DNA of 64,000 bases from Brevibacillus sp042683565 (lineage in GTDB: Bacteria; Bacillota; Bacilli; Brevibacillales; Brevibacillaceae). This document shows positions 34,239 to 41,590 of the stretch, piece after piece; positions within the stretch are counted from its first letter, which is position 1, and the number at the start of each line of letters is the position of its first letter. The stretch is taken from positions 1-64,000 of the forward strand of contig NZ_JBHUJW010000009.1 in NCBI RefSeq assembly GCF_042683565.1, given 5' to 3'. The notes below the pieces were generated by a model. It ran no database searches. It worked only from the letters and a program-made list of their open reading frames with translations, and was not told the DNA's origin. The translations under genes were made by a program, and so were the position numbers.

Positions 34239-34961
34239 CTACATAAACGAAGACAAGATTTTGCGCACTCTCCGCCGGTCCTTCACGATCCGGCGTTTGT
34301 CGATTACCTTGTTTCGCTTCGAGCGGAATTTGCTCGTCGTATTACCGCCGTGGATGATGTGCACAAAGTTGCGCCGGCGCAGCTTGTCGTGGCGCAGGCG
34401 GATAACTGCAGGGTGCCCGCCGCGCAGGCGGTACCTCTTTCCTTTCAAATAGTCCTTCGCTTTGTAGATCAGGGTGTAGAAGGCCGGCGACTTGGCGTAC
34501 ATCGGGGCGATTCGCTTCCGCTTCGCGTCGTACATGTAGCCATGCTGGTTGATAATGGCCCGGACGCCTTTTCTTGGACGATGATTCTTGAGCTGCTGGA
34601 TGTAGTTTTTGCGGTACATGTCATCGGAGTCGAGCCGCACCAGATACAGATAGCGATAGCCTTTCAGACGCTTTTTGATGCTCCTTTGGTATTTGCTTTT
34701 CGGGATGAACTTGATATTTTTCGGGAGCTTCCTGTATTTGCGCAGGGCTTTTTTGATTTTTTTGCGGGAGCGGTCCTCGTATTCGACGAGAGCCACGAAC
34801 CCTTGATTGCTCTGCTTTTGCAAGCTTTTGCGCGTATAGCGCATGAAGACCTTCATCCGTTTCTTGATCCAGCGCGAGGAAAATCTCTTTTTGCGGTTGA
34901 GCTTCAGCTTTTTCGAGTTGAAGGCGATCCCGACGATGATTTTTTTCTTGCTTTTCCCCAT
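34239..34961 (-). CDS. Very basic glycosyltransferase-like protein
   Basis: 240 aa from ATG 34961 (AAAGGAG upstream on the minus strand). About 80 residues are Lys or Arg, roughly one third, spread over the full length. A central YLYLVRLDSDDMYRKNYI resembles the strand-plus-DxD motif of GT-A glycosyltransferases and of putative rhamnosyl transferases; the following GYMYDAKRKRIAPM and RGGHPAVIRL also fit that idea. No signal peptide or membrane helix. The base composition makes it likely to bind nucleic acid, polyphosphate or spore/teichoic polymers; these are guesses. A palindrome lies in its promoter region. Confidence 0.7.
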   Translation of the reverse strand: MGKSKKKIIVGIAFNSKKLKLNRKKRFSSRWIKKRMKVFMRYTRKSLQKQSNQGFVALVEYEDRSRKKIKKALRKYRKLPKNIKFIPKSKYQRSIKKRLKGYRYLYLVRLDSDDMYRKNYIQQLKNHRPRKGVRAIINQHGYMYDAKRKRIAPMYAKSPAFYTLIYKAKDYLKGKRYRLRGGHPAVIRLRHDKLRRRNFVHIIHGGNTTSKFRSKRNKVIDKRRIVKDRRRVRKILSSFM

Positions 34962-34996
34962 GCAGCGCTCACTCTCCTTTGCATTTGATGTCGTAA

Positions 34997-35013
34997 CCAA
35001 TACATGGTATTGG
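34997..35013. promoter_or_regulatory. Perfect palindrome, candidate operator
   Basis: CCAATAC (34997-35003) and GTATTGG (35007-35013) are perfect 7-bp arms around a 3-nt centre, 36 bp from the start of the minus-strand glycosyltransferase-like gene and 154 bp before the DinB-family gene. Confidence 0.5.
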
Positions 35014-35166
35014 AGTTTGTCTGGCTTTGCTGTAGTCGAATACCGCCGCAGGATACAAGCACAACCAGGAATAGCGGGAGGCAAGGCAGGCAATTGGCGG
35101 TGGAGAGCGAATTGGTTAGCCATACGTGTACGTCCATGCCGACGGACAAACGAGGAGGGCTGACTG

Positions 35167-35694
35167 ATGAATTTCACCTTACAGGAAGCGATGGAAGTGC
35201 TGGAGCGAACGCCGCGAACGTTGGAGAGTCTGTTGAACGGGCTGTCTGACGGGTGGCTGCAGGGCAGGGAAGGCGAGGGTACATGGAACGCCATAGAAGT
35301 GATCGACCATCTCATCGAGGCGGACAAAGTCAACTGGATTCCGCGAATGGAAAGCATCTTGCAAGAAGGGGAACGGCAGCTCTTTCCCCCGTTTGACCGT
35401 TTTGCCCATCTTAACCAACAGACAAAGAGCACGATGGAACAAAAGCTGCAGTCGTTTCAGCAGATTCGCAGAGAAAATATTGCGAAGCTGCAGACCGTCA
35501 TCCAGCCGCAGGTGCATCTCGAGCGAACGGGTTTGCATCCGGAGTTCGGCGAGGTGAAGCTGCGGGAATTGCTGTCGACATGGGTCGTCCACGACTTGAC
35601 GCACATCGCCCAGATCGTGCGGCTCATGGCCAAGCGATACGCAGAGGACGTGGGGCCGTGGAAAGAGTATTTGGGGATATTGAAAAGAGGGTGA
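35167..35694 (+). CDS. DinB-family protein
   Basis: 175 aa four-helix-bundle protein of the DinB/YfiT metal-dependent superfamily, some members of which are thiol S-transferases. The three His that usually bind metal are suggested by EVIDHLIEAD (~43) and WVVHDLTHIAQIVRLMAKRY (~141, 145). Start ATG 35167 follows GAGGAGG. Divergent from the glycosyltransferase-like gene; no obvious functional partner. Substrate unknown. Confidence 0.85.
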   Translation: MNFTLQEAMEVLERTPRTLESLLNGLSDGWLQGREGEGTWNAIEVIDHLIEADKVNWIPRMESILQEGERQLFPPFDRFAHLNQQTKSTMEQKLQSFQQIRRENIAKLQTVIQPQVHLERTGLHPEFGEVKLRELLSTWVVHDLTHIAQIVRLMAKRYAEDVGPWKEYLGILKRG

Positions 35695-35762
35695 CGGACG
35701 GCAATTTGCCCGTCTGCCAAATGCTCGACCCGCTCAAGACAGCACGTGTCGAGCTGAAAAGA

Positions 35763-35800
35763 AAACGGCTGCCTGTGTATAAACAGACAGCCGTTTCCTT
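35763..35800. terminator. Bidirectional intrinsic terminator between dinB-like gene and dctA
   Basis: AAACGGCTG (35763-35771) pairs with CAGCCGTTT (35788-35796), extended by CTGT/ACAG; TCCTTTT follows on the plus strand and TTTTC on the minus strand. Confidence 0.75.
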
Positions 35801-35820
35801 TTGCAGCGTCATTTTGGAGC

Positions 35821-37077
35821 TTATGCCGTTACAGACTTCGTTTCATCCTTGACCGTTCCCGGATGGAACTCGTCCTCTTGCTTGGCGATGACGACAGCTG
35901 CGACGCCGTTTCCGATCAGGTTCGTGATCGCGCGGGCTTCCGACATGAAGCGGTCGACCCCGAGCAGCAGGGCGATGCCTTCCACCGGAATCATCGGGAA
36001 AGCGGCCAGCGTTGCGGCGAGCGTGATGAATCCGGAGCCTGTCACACCGGCAGCGCCTTTGGAAGTAATCATCAAGATACCGAGCAGGGTGATTTGCTGC
36101 CAGATGCTCAAATCCACGCCGTACGCCTGGGCGATGAACATCGCCGCCATCGACAGGTAAATGGCGGTGCCGTCGAGGTTGAACGAATAACCGGTTGGCA
36201 CGACCAGACCGACGACGGATTTGGAACAGCCGTACTTCTCCAGTCGTTCCATCATGCGCGGCAGGGCGGACTCGGAAGACGACGTCCCGAGTACGAGCAA
36301 GATTTCTTCGCGAATGTAGTTGATAAAAGAGAAGATGCTGAACTTGTAGTAGCGGGCAATGGAGCCGAGCACGAGAACGATAAACAGGAACATCGTGATG
36401 TAGACCGACGTCATCAAGAGGCCGAGTCTGCCCAGCGAGCCGATCCCGAACTTGCCGATCGTGTAGGACATTGCGCCGAATGCGGCGATCGGGGAGACTT
36501 TCATAATCATGTTGACAACGCCGAAAAATCCGTGAGTCAGCTTGTCAAACAGCTTGATGACCGGCTGGGAGGCAGGTCCCATGGCAGCAAGCGAGAGGCC
36601 GAACAGCACCGCGAAGAACAGGATCGGCAGCAGCTCGCCTTTGGCCAGCGCGCCGACGACGTTGTCCGGGATGATGCCGACGAAGAAATCGACGAAGCCG
36701 TGGCTTGTTTCGGCTGCGGCCTTGGTGTATTGCGTTACATCGCCCTTGGTCAGACCGGTTTTGTCGAAGCCGTGGCCCGGTTTGATGACATTCACGATGA
36801 ACAGGCCGATTGCCAGCGCAATCGTGGTAACGATTTCAAAATAAATCAGGGCTTTTCCGCCGATCTTTCCGACCTTTTTCATGTCGCCCATGCCGGCGAT
36901 GCCGTTGACAACCGTAAAGAAGACAATCGGCGGGATGACCATTTTGATCAGCTTGACGAAAATGTCTGCCAGTACCTTCAGTTCTGCGCCGAATTTTGGA
37001 GCGAAATGACCGACAAGAATACCGAGCAAGATCGCGATAACCACTTGCACGGTCAAATTTTTAAAATTGATCCGCAT
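35821..37077 (-). CDS. dctA: C4-dicarboxylate:cation symporter, DctA
   Basis: Uptake of succinate, fumarate and malate with H+ or Na+. 418 aa, DAACS (GltP/DctA) family. Motifs: the serine-rich hairpin GTSSSESALPRMM, NLDGTAIYLSMAAMFIAQA, TSKGAAGVTGSGFITLAAT, and ARAITNLIGNGVAAVVIAK, with hydrophobic helices throughout. ATG 37077 has GAGGGGGACGAGG upstream on the minus strand; the same frame reads open to 37275, but that is untranslated leader. DctA rather than glutamate transporter is supported by the nearby dctB/dctS/dctR. Promoter features are listed separately. Confidence 0.9.
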   Translation of the reverse strand: MRINFKNLTVQVVIAILLGILVGHFAPKFGAELKVLADIFVKLIKMVIPPIVFFTVVNGIAGMGDMKKVGKIGGKALIYFEIVTTIALAIGLFIVNVIKPGHGFDKTGLTKGDVTQYTKAAAETSHGFVDFFVGIIPDNVVGALAKGELLPILFFAVLFGLSLAAMGPASQPVIKLFDKLTHGFFGVVNMIMKVSPIAAFGAMSYTIGKFGIGSLGRLGLLMTSVYITMFLFIVLVLGSIARYYKFSIFSFINYIREEILLVLGTSSSESALPRMMERLEKYGCSKSVVGLVVPTGYSFNLDGTAIYLSMAAMFIAQAYGVDLSIWQQITLLGILMITSKGAAGVTGSGFITLAATLAAFPMIPVEGIALLLGVDRFMSEARAITNLIGNGVAAVVIAKQEDEFHPGTVKDETKSVTA

Positions 37078-37113
37078 GTGACCTCGTCCCCCTCTGTAAA
37101 AGTGATTGGAATA

Positions 37114-37127
37114 TGAAAGCGCTTCAA
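37114..37127 (-). promoter_or_regulatory. Candidate cre site in the dctA leader
   Basis: TGAAAGCGCTTCAA on the plus strand (palindromic core AAGCGCTT) has one mismatch to the cre consensus. It lies just downstream of the presumed dctA start of transcription, a position suited to CcpA repression. Confidence 0.5.
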
Positions 37128-37140
37128 TCGTATGGTTTGA

Positions 37141-37170
37141 ATTGTATAAAAGGACTCTCCGAAAGAATAG
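37141..37170 (-). promoter_or_regulatory. Candidate dctA promoter with weak -35
   Basis: On the minus strand, TATACAAT (37148-37141) is a good -10. The -35 position (about 37170-37165) reads CTATTC, far from TTGACA, suggesting an activator is needed. Confidence 0.5.
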
Positions 37171-37172
37171 AA

Positions 37173-37209
37173 TACGGTCATATTGGTTGTTTTGGTCTTT
37201 TTGGTCTTG
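37173..37209 (-). repeat. Four tandem 9-bp repeats upstream of dctA
   Basis: Read on the minus strand from 37208: GACCAAAAA, GACCAAAAC, AACCAATAT, GACCGTATT, each 9 bp, with (G/A)ACC in register. The array ends at the -35 position of the dctA promoter and is a natural activator-binding site, DctR being the obvious candidate. Confidence 0.55.
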
Positions 37210-37349
37210 TCGGACTCTTGTCTGATCGACTCGATTTTCCAGATGAAAATGTCGGCATTGACATACTCTCGACATGAATCATAGGTAAAGTAGAAATTGT
37301 ACATAGCACGTACGACATTGATCACAACCGGGAGAATGGAGGATGTAGC

Positions 37350-38096
37350 GTGTTAAAAAAACAATATCTGGCAGTTGCATCTGCACTGCTCTTGACAGCG
37401 GGCTTGTTCCCTGCAAGCTCTGATGCACAAGTGGCAAAGACAACTTTGACAGCCAACTACAACAACATCAAAGTCCTGTATAACGGCGTTCAAGTTCCTA
37501 CTACAATCGAGCCATTTATTGTAAACGGGACGACCTATATCCCGCTGCGTATGATGGCAGGCGTGTTCAACAAGAACATTACGTGGGATGGAACGACCTA
37601 TACCATCAACGTGAAAGATCAGGCAGACCCTGGCTACGAGGCGCAGCTCGCTGCGAAGGACGCGGAAATTCAACGCCTCAAATCGCAAATCGAGGACCTG
37701 AACGATGAAATCGACAATCTCGAAGACGATCTGGCTGATTATAAAAACAATGACGATGATGACTTTGATAGCGAATTGTCCGATCTGGAAGATCAGCTGA
37801 ATGACGACTACGGCGATTACGAAGATTTGGAATGGGACATCAGCCTTGATGGCGACGAAGACAAGATCAAGGTAGAAATCGCGATCGACTTCGACGACTA
37901 CGAGGATGAGTACGACGACCTGAGCGAGAAAAAACTGAAATCGCTGGTAGAAGACATCGTGAACGACATCTGGGATGATTTTGATGATAGCGATATAAAG
38001 GGTACTATCATCGACAGCAGCTCCGACGATGAACTGCACGACTTTGAAGGCGACAGCGACGACGGTACGATCTACTTCGACGACGACGAAATCTGA
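37350..38096 (+). CDS. Secreted stalk-domain protein with acidic C-terminus
   Basis: 248 aa, GTG 37350 with GGAGGATG upstream; a TTGACA lies at 37258-37263. Signal peptide (~1-26, cleaved near SSDA). Residues ~28-92 match the copper amine oxidase N-terminal (stalk) domain: NGVQVPTTIEPFIVNGTTYI and PLRMMAGVFN, WDGTTYTINV. A short coiled coil follows (~98-135). The last ~130 residues are close to half Asp/Glu, in runs such as NNDDDDFDSELSDLED, and could bind calcium or other cations at the surface. Function unknown. It lies between dctA and a two-component pair. Confidence 0.8.
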   Translation: MLKKQYLAVASALLLTAGLFPASSDAQVAKTTLTANYNNIKVLYNGVQVPTTIEPFIVNGTTYIPLRMMAGVFNKNITWDGTTYTINVKDQADPGYEAQLAAKDAEIQRLKSQIEDLNDEIDNLEDDLADYKNNDDDDFDSELSDLEDQLNDDYGDYEDLEWDISLDGDEDKIKVEIAIDFDDYEDEYDDLSEKKLKSLVEDIVNDIWDDFDDSDIKGTIIDSSSDDELHDFEGDSDDGTIYFDDDEI

Positions 38097-38109
38097 TAGT
38101 TTTCATGAC

Positions 38110-38150
38110 AAGCCTTGCTCCCCGAGCCTTTGGGAAAGCAAGGCTTTTTT
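38110..38150 (+). terminator. Intrinsic terminator after the stalk-domain gene
   Basis: AAGCCTTGCT (38110-38119) pairs exactly with AGCAAGGCTT (38137-38146), then T-run to 38150. Confidence 0.85.
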
Positions 38151-38285
38151 CCTATTTCCAAAAAGAGCAAATCCACATAGGAAGAGAAAGAGGTAAACTG
38201 ATAGTATAGAATGAGAGAAGAGCGGCACGCATATGTGGCCGCAAATGGGGAATGATGATATGTCTATCAATCAGGATCGGCTTCC

Positions 38286-38972
38286 ATGAAAAGCATATTG
38301 TTAGTAGAGGATGAGCTCGTCATTTCGCGAGTATTGAAGGCTTATTTGCAGAAAGCGGGCTACGACGTGTGGCAGGCTGTCGACGGGATCGAGGCCCTGC
38401 GGCTGTTTGACGAAAACAAGCCGGATCTGGTGCTGCTCGATGTCATGCTGCCCGAGCGCAACGGCTGGGAAATCTTGCAGTACATACGGGAAAAGAGTGC
38501 CTGTCCGGTGATCATGATTACTGCGCTGGGACAGACGGATCAAAAGCTGATGGGGCTGAACGAAGGGGCAGACGACTACATCACGAAGCCGTTCGTGGCG
38601 GAGGAGGTCGTCGCCCGGGTCAATGCGGTGCTGAGGCGCTCCGCGATCCTGATTCAGGACCAGGAGACGCGCATCTTCGGCAGCCTGAAGATCAACTTCC
38701 ATTCGCATAAGGTGACGCTGCACGGGCTGGATGTGCAGCTACACCCCCGCGATCTGTCCTTGCTGCTGTTTTTGGCGCAAAACCCGAACCAGACATTTAC
38801 CCGCGACCAGCTGATCGACCAGGTGTGGGGAATGGATTACGGAGGCAGCGACCGGGCCGTCGATTTGGCGATCAAGCGGATTCGCAAGACGCTGGAGAAC
38901 TGGCCGCCCTCCGAAGGGGAGATCAAGACGCTGCGAGGGGTGGGATACCAGTTCTGTGTTTACCAAAAATAG
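38286..38972 (+). CDS. OmpR-family response regulator
   Basis: 228 aa. Receiver: LLVEDELVISRV, phospho-Asp in LVLLDVMLPERNGWEI (~53), and Lys in DDYITKPFVAEEV. Winged helix (~130-226): TRDQLIDQVWGMDYGGSDRAVDLAIKRIRK. ATG 38286 has a poor ribosome-binding site, but a short upstream frame from 38260 (ATG, nine codons) ends in TGA overlapping this ATG, so coupled translation is possible. Overlaps the kinase gene by 17 nt. Target unknown. Confidence 0.92.
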   Translation: MKSILLVEDELVISRVLKAYLQKAGYDVWQAVDGIEALRLFDENKPDLVLLDVMLPERNGWEILQYIREKSACPVIMITALGQTDQKLMGLNEGADDYITKPFVAEEVVARVNAVLRRSAILIQDQETRIFGSLKINFHSHKVTLHGLDVQLHPRDLSLLLFLAQNPNQTFTRDQLIDQVWGMDYGGSDRAVDLAIKRIRKTLENWPPSEGEIKTLRGVGYQFCVYQK

Positions 38973-40377
38973 CAAGCCCGTCTCGCTCCTGCGCTACTGG
39001 ACCGTCCGCTACCTGATTACGCTCTGCTGCGGGCTGGTCATCATCGGCGTCGTCTCCGCATACTGGATCAAATACGCGGCGACAGAGAAACAGCTCGAGG
39101 TCACGCGGCTGTTTGCCGAGGAGGTCGCAGACCGCGTCGTCGATGACGAAGGAAAGCTGCTCGTGGGCGCATCGCTGCATCAGGTGCTGGATAACCGGCG
39201 CAGGTTTATGGGGGTCGACCGGAATTTGCTGGTGTTTATCGAAAATCGGCAAGGCGAACTGATCTACAGCAGGCCCGGCCAACTGCCAGCAGCGCTGCAG
39301 CAAAACCTGAACAGGCTCCTGGCGCAAGCCGATCAGGCCGACAAGGTTAAGCAGCCAAACGGCGATACGCTGTACGTCGTCAAGAAAAATCTGGAATTTA
39401 ATGACAGCATCCTTGGGAAAGTGATTTTGCTTTTTCCGGAAACGGACATCAAAGTCAGCAAGGAAGAACTGCAATACTTGGTCATCATGCTGGGGAGCCT
39501 GGGCGTATTGGGGTGGGCGGTCATCTACTTTCATTCCCGCCGCCTGTCCGAGCCGATCCGCAATGTCGTGGTGGCAGCCCGGCAGATTGTAGAGGGAAAT
39601 TACGAGGTCCCGATCCCAAAGGCGATCAAGGAGCGGGAAATCCACGAGCTCGTCTACACCTTCAAGGAGATGGCGGATCGCCTGCGCCAGCTGGAAAGCA
39701 TGCGCACCGAGCTGCTCGCGGGCGTCACCCACGAATTGAAAACGCCGGTGACCTCCATCAGCGGGCTCGTCCAGGCGATCAACGATGAAGTCGTCTCGGG
39801 CGACGAGGAAAAAGAATTTTTGCAGATTTGCCTGAAAGAGACGAAGCGGCTGCAAAACATGGTGGAAGATTTGCTCGACTTCAATTCGTTTGCCGTCGGA
39901 GCCATCGCAGTCGCACGAGAAGAGCAAAATCTGGGCAAGCTCCTCCGCGAGATCGCCTCGCAGTGGAAAATCGTGCAGGACGCCGATTCCGTCTCGCTCT
40001 GCATGAATATTCCCGAGAGAGAGACGCCGATTCTGGTCGATCCGGGGCGCGTCCAGCAAATTTTGATCAATTTGCTGAACAACGCGAGGCAGGCGACCGG
40101 AGAGGGAGGCAAGATCGAGCTTTCGCTGTACGAGACGCCTGCAGACATGCGCGTCGACGTGAAAGACAACGGGCTGGGCATCCCGCCGCAGGAGCAGCCG
40201 CTGATTTTCGAGCGTTTTTTCCGCGGCAGCAACAAAAAGGAAAAGGTTCGAGGCCTCGGTCTCGGCCTCTCCTTCTCCCGCATGATCGCCAAGGCGATGG
40301 GCGGGGAGCTGGTGCTCAAGGAGAGCACGCCGCAGGGCTCCACCTTCACCCTGATTCTGCCGAAGGAGTCTGCATGA
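38956..40377 (+). CDS. Membrane sensor histidine kinase
   Basis: 473 aa from GTG 38956 (GAGGGGTGG upstream). Two membrane helices (~18-38 and ~178-196) flank an extracytoplasmic sensor; HAMP follows (~196-250). HisKA contains GVTHELKTPVTSISGLVQAI (His ~262), and the ATPase domain has NLLNNARQATGEGG, DNGLGIPPQEQPLIFERFF and GLGLGLSFS. Partner of the preceding response regulator. The operon ends at the hairpin 40444-40469. Signal unknown. Confidence 0.92.
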   Translation: MFTKNSKPVSLLRYWTVRYLITLCCGLVIIGVVSAYWIKYAATEKQLEVTRLFAEEVADRVVDDEGKLLVGASLHQVLDNRRRFMGVDRNLLVFIENRQGELIYSRPGQLPAALQQNLNRLLAQADQADKVKQPNGDTLYVVKKNLEFNDSILGKVILLFPETDIKVSKEELQYLVIMLGSLGVLGWAVIYFHSRRLSEPIRNVVVAARQIVEGNYEVPIPKAIKEREIHELVYTFKEMADRLRQLESMRTELLAGVTHELKTPVTSISGLVQAINDEVVSGDEEKEFLQICLKETKRLQNMVEDLLDFNSFAVGAIAVAREEQNLGKLLREIASQWKIVQDADSVSLCMNIPERETPILVDPGRVQQILINLLNNARQATGEGGKIELSLYETPADMRVDVKDNGLGIPPQEQPLIFERFFRGSNKKEKVRGLGLGLSFSRMIAKAMGGELVLKESTPQGSTFTLILPKESA

Positions 40378-40443
40378 GCAAAAAGCGGTGCAAGTTGGCC
40401 TGCCGAGTTGCCCGTGTGTCTGCCGGGATGCGCCGCCCGCCTC

Positions 40444-40469
40444 GAGCTTCACCGCCTCTGGTGAAGCTC
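40444..40469 (+). terminator. Hairpin terminator overlapping the 3' end of dctB
   Basis: GAGCTTCACC (40444-40453) pairs exactly with GGTGAAGCTC (40460-40469), followed by TTTGATTTTTTT on the plus strand. It ends the kinase transcript while encoding the last codons of the convergent dctB. Confidence 0.7.
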
Positions 40470-41498
40470 TTTGATTTTTTTCATCAAATCCTTGCCGATG
40501 GATGGGGCGAATTTGTCGTAGACCGGCTGCAGCGCCGCCCGCCACGCTGCGCGCTCCTGCTCGGTCTGCTCGTGGATGGCCATGACGTTCATCTTTTTCA
40601 GCTTTTCCAGCTCGCTCTCGTTCAAGGAGACGGACAGCTCGTTGTTGAACGCGGTCGCTTCTGCGAGCGCTTCCTCGATGTCCTGCTGGATGTCGGGCGG
40701 AAGCTTGTTCCAGAACGACTGGTTCATGATGACGACATATCCCAAATAGTTGTGGTTGCTGACGGTCATGTACTTCTGCACCTGGTACAGCCGTTTGGTA
40801 TACACATTCGAGATGGTATTTTCCTCGCTGTCAACTTCCCCTTTGGCGAGCATGCTGTACAGATCGTTGAACGAGGAGCCGACAGGAGTCGCGTTCAACG
40901 TGCGGTACTGCTCCTCCAGCACCTTGCTGGGGATGATCCGGATGCGATGGCCGCGCAAATCTTCGGGCAAGAGCAGCGGCTCATTGGAGGTAAACTGCTT
41001 GAAGCCGTTCTCCCAGAAGGCCATGCCTTTCATGTTCGACCGTTTCAGGGTGGCGAACAGCATTTGGCCGATTTCGCCGTGAAAGGCTTCTTCGACATCG
41101 CGCTGATCGCGGAAAACGTACGGAAGCTCCAGGGCAGCCCACTCGGGGATCGTGCCAGACAGATGGGAAAAGGCGGGAGCGATCATCTGGATTTCGCCGC
41201 TCATCAAGGCGGGAATCTCTGTTTTTTCGCTGTGCAGGATGCCGTTGGGGTATACCTGCACCTCTACCCGGCCTTTCGTTTTCTTTTGCACGAGCTGGGA
41301 AAAACGTTCGACAGCCAGTCCCTTTGGCGTGTTTTCCGCGACGACGTGGCTGAATTTGATGATGATTCGCTCCGAGAGCTTTTCCTGTTCTTCGTCGTAG
41401 CTCCACTGCGCAGAGGAAAAATCCTGACGGAATCCGATTGTGACGGCAGTGACGAGGCCAAGGAGTACGAACAGGGCGATGCTGGCAAACGATTTCAT
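40449..41498 (-). CDS. dctB: DctB-like C4-dicarboxylate-binding protein (TRAP DctP family)
   Basis: 349 aa from ATG 41498. An N-terminal hydrophobic segment (~5-22) serves as a signal or membrane anchor. TRAP-type solute-binding features: IIIKFSHVVAENTPKGLAVE, RVEVQVYPNGILHSEKTEIP, and LRGHRIRIIPSKVL with the conserved Arg that binds carboxylate. No TRAP permease genes (DctQ/DctM) are near, as in B. subtilis, where DctB works with DctS to sense C4-dicarboxylates. Divergent from dctS, which supports that role. Confidence 0.85.
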   Translation of the reverse strand: MKSFASIALFVLLGLVTAVTIGFRQDFSSAQWSYDEEQEKLSERIIIKFSHVVAENTPKGLAVERFSQLVQKKTKGRVEVQVYPNGILHSEKTEIPALMSGEIQMIAPAFSHLSGTIPEWAALELPYVFRDQRDVEEAFHGEIGQMLFATLKRSNMKGMAFWENGFKQFTSNEPLLLPEDLRGHRIRIIPSKVLEEQYRTLNATPVGSSFNDLYSMLAKGEVDSEENTISNVYTKRLYQVQKYMTVSNHNYLGYVVIMNQSFWNKLPPDIQQDIEEALAEATAFNNELSVSLNESELEKLKKMNVMAIHEQTEQERAAWRAALQPVYDKFAPSIGKDLMKKIKELHQRR

Positions 41499-41590
41499 GA
41501 CGGACACCTGCTTCGCATGAGTTGATTTGCTGGGTGTACTGTACCAAAATATAGGATAGCAAGCAATCATCGGCGGAAGGAAGAACCTTT

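Noticed and set aside
34230..34988. Plus-strand frame of about 250 codons opposite the basic glycosyltransferase-like gene
   Set aside because: The minus strand has a ribosome-binding site, start and DxD-like motif. The plus frame starts with the end of a terminator region and shows no family. Its length is a by-product of Lys/Arg-rich codons on the other strand.
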